DNA of 6,457 bases, from contig JAOZMA010000130.1 of assembly GCA_029934555.1 (NCBI GenBank), positions 1 through 6,457 on the forward strand. The letters run 5' to 3'. The stretch's first letter is position 1, and every line of letters starts with the position of its first letter. The position numbers and the translations under genes are program-made. The notes under the pieces were generated by a model. It had not been told where the DNA came from. It ran no database searches and was given only the letters and a program-made list of their open reading frames with translations. Of this stretch, positions 5,496-6,457 are shown one piece after another. This DNA comes from Acidimicrobiia bacterium. Lineage in GTDB: Bacteria > Actinomycetota > Acidimicrobiia > Spongiisociales > UBA5794.

Positions 5496-6425
5496 TCAGT
5501 GACCGACCGAGCGGTCTCCCAGATAATCGTCGGGGTCTGCCCGCCCTTTGGCATAGTCATCGTGCCAGCTCTTCGGAACAGGCATCTCCTCATACATCTG
5601 TGCTCTCTCCGCCTCGAGGAACTGCCTCGGCACGCCCATGAAATCTGCGGCGCAGTACACCTTTCGGCCCACGGTGTCGGCCAGTTTGTCCAACCAGACG
5701 GCACCCTCCAAGCTGCGCATCAGGTGGTGTTCGAGAATCACGACATCGATGTTCTGTGTAAGGCGTACGGCGTTGTTCCAGGCACGTTCGATTTCGGCGT
5801 CGCTGAGTCGATCAAGATAGAGAGGCGGTCCGGCGGCGAGCACGATGTCCGGCTGCCATCTGATCACCTTGTCTACGGTTGCGTCATCCAGCAACTGGAT
5901 ATCGGAGGCATGCACGAACACGCCGTCGCTCATCTCGATCCGGGTCATCATCAGGGTTCCCCTGTTGTCCCGAGCACCATGAGGCACAGCCCGGGAGAAG
6001 GACAGGGGTCCTTCTGATCGGCCTTCCGCTACCAGCATGTTCTCCCCCGACAACTCCGCCAGGTCACCGAAGCGTTTGCTCATGACCGCGGAGAGATCGT
6101 CATCGGACTTGCTCCAGCACTGCAACTCGCCGAAGCGCGACGGCAACGCCTCGATCGACAACTGGTAGGGATTCGCGTCCGCCAGCGGTACGTGATCACC
6201 GTGGAAATGGCTGAACACCACATCAGAGGAGTCTTCCAGCACCGCCAGAATCCTCTCACGAACTGTGCGACCCACGGCAACTTGCATCGGATGGGGCAGC
6301 AAGCCATGCCGCCGATAGCCCAGGGCCACGCCCGGATCGATGACGATGCGTCGATCCGGCAGCGAGATGAGACAGCAGAGACTGCGTACACCCAGGGATT
6401 CAGCGCCGATGATCTCGAGTTCCAT
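5496..6425 (-). CDS. Metallo-beta-lactamase-fold hydrolase, UPF0282 (COG2248)-like
   Basis: A 309-residue protein whose N-terminus (EIIGAESLGVRSLCC, then VIDPGVALGYRRHGLLPHP) closely follows the UPF0282 family of predicted metal-dependent hydrolases, known mainly from archaea. Metal-site features are complete: HFHGDH (73-78; H73, H75, D77, H78), VPHG (H149), HASDIQ (bridging D175), AGPPLYL (198-204) and LEHHLMRS (a terminal His at 233/234). No signal peptide or membrane segment is evident, so it should be cytoplasmic. The reaction and substrate are not known for this family. The ATG is preceded by GGAAG at 6 nt, and the family N-terminal motif begins at about residue 5, supporting this start. 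It is co-directional with the Mo-hydroxylase genes but separated from them by 182 bp with a dyad, so co-transcription is possible but unproven. No upstream neighbour is visible. Confidence 0.85.
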   Translation of the reverse strand: MELEIIGAESLGVRSLCCLISLPDRRIVIDPGVALGYRRHGLLPHPMQVAVGRTVRERILAVLEDSSDVVFSHFHGDHVPLADANPYQLSIEALPSRFGELQCWSKSDDDLSAVMSKRFGDLAELSGENMLVAEGRSEGPLSFSRAVPHGARDNRGTLMMTRIEMSDGVFVHASDIQLLDDATVDKVIRWQPDIVLAAGPPLYLDRLSDAEIERAWNNAVRLTQNIDVVILEHHLMRSLEGAVWLDKLADTVGRKVYCAADFMGVPRQFLEAERAQMYEEMPVPKSWHDDYAKGRADPDDYLGDRSVGH

Positions 6426-6457
6426 GCTGTGCTTCCGGAATTCACGCAGACCGTCGG

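Noticed and set aside
6426..6457. Open codons upstream of the UPF0282-like start, and a possible end of another gene (TGA in a different frame at the right edge)
   Set aside because: Only 32 bases are visible. The family N-terminus and a ribosome site support the ATG at 6425, and nothing can be said about an upstream gene.

Overview
This high-GC window (above 60% G+C by eye) carries genes on the minus strand only, so transcription runs from the right end to the left. The protein families and codon use suggest a free-living bacterium, most likely Actinomycetota (an Acidimicrobiia-like lineage is my guess). The rightmost gene belongs to a metallo-hydrolase family best known from archaea. The taxonomic call is inference and no rRNA marker is present.

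Layout in transcription order. (1) 6425-5496: a complete metallo-beta-lactamase-fold protein of the UPF0282/COG2248 type. (2) 5495-5314: a 182-bp intergenic stretch with a perfect 8+2+8 inverted repeat, a plausible control point. (3) 5313-1657: a tightly overlapped three-gene operon for a molybdenum hydroxylase of the xanthine dehydrogenase/CO dehydrogenase superfamily, in the order FAD subunit, 2x[2Fe-2S] subunit, molybdopterin subunit. The junctions overlap by 3-8 nt, implying translational coupling. (4) 1621-1355: a small glycine-zipper 'general stress protein' whose frame stops early; its C-terminal part continues in another frame to 1260, so one base appears to be missing from a G run. 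(5) 1259-1110: a 150-bp non-coding junction full of short inverted and direct repeats. (6) 1109-303 and 306-1: an AbiE-type (type IV) toxin-antitoxin pair, with the antitoxin/repressor AbiEi complete and the nucleotidyltransferase toxin AbiEii cut off by the left window edge.

How they work together: the three oxidoreductase subunits should form one cytoplasmic enzyme that passes electrons from Mo-cofactor through two [2Fe-2S] clusters to FAD. The Mo subunit carries an AYRGYG loop rather than the CO-dehydrogenase AYRCSFR loop, so CO is unlikely to be the substrate; the true substrate is unknown. The abiE pair is an independent defence/addiction module beside this metabolic operon. I found no RNA genes, CRISPR array, insertion sequence or complete mobile element. 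Nothing here is clearly a new system; the best leads are the UPF0282-like protein, the frameshifted stress protein and the two repeat-rich control regions.
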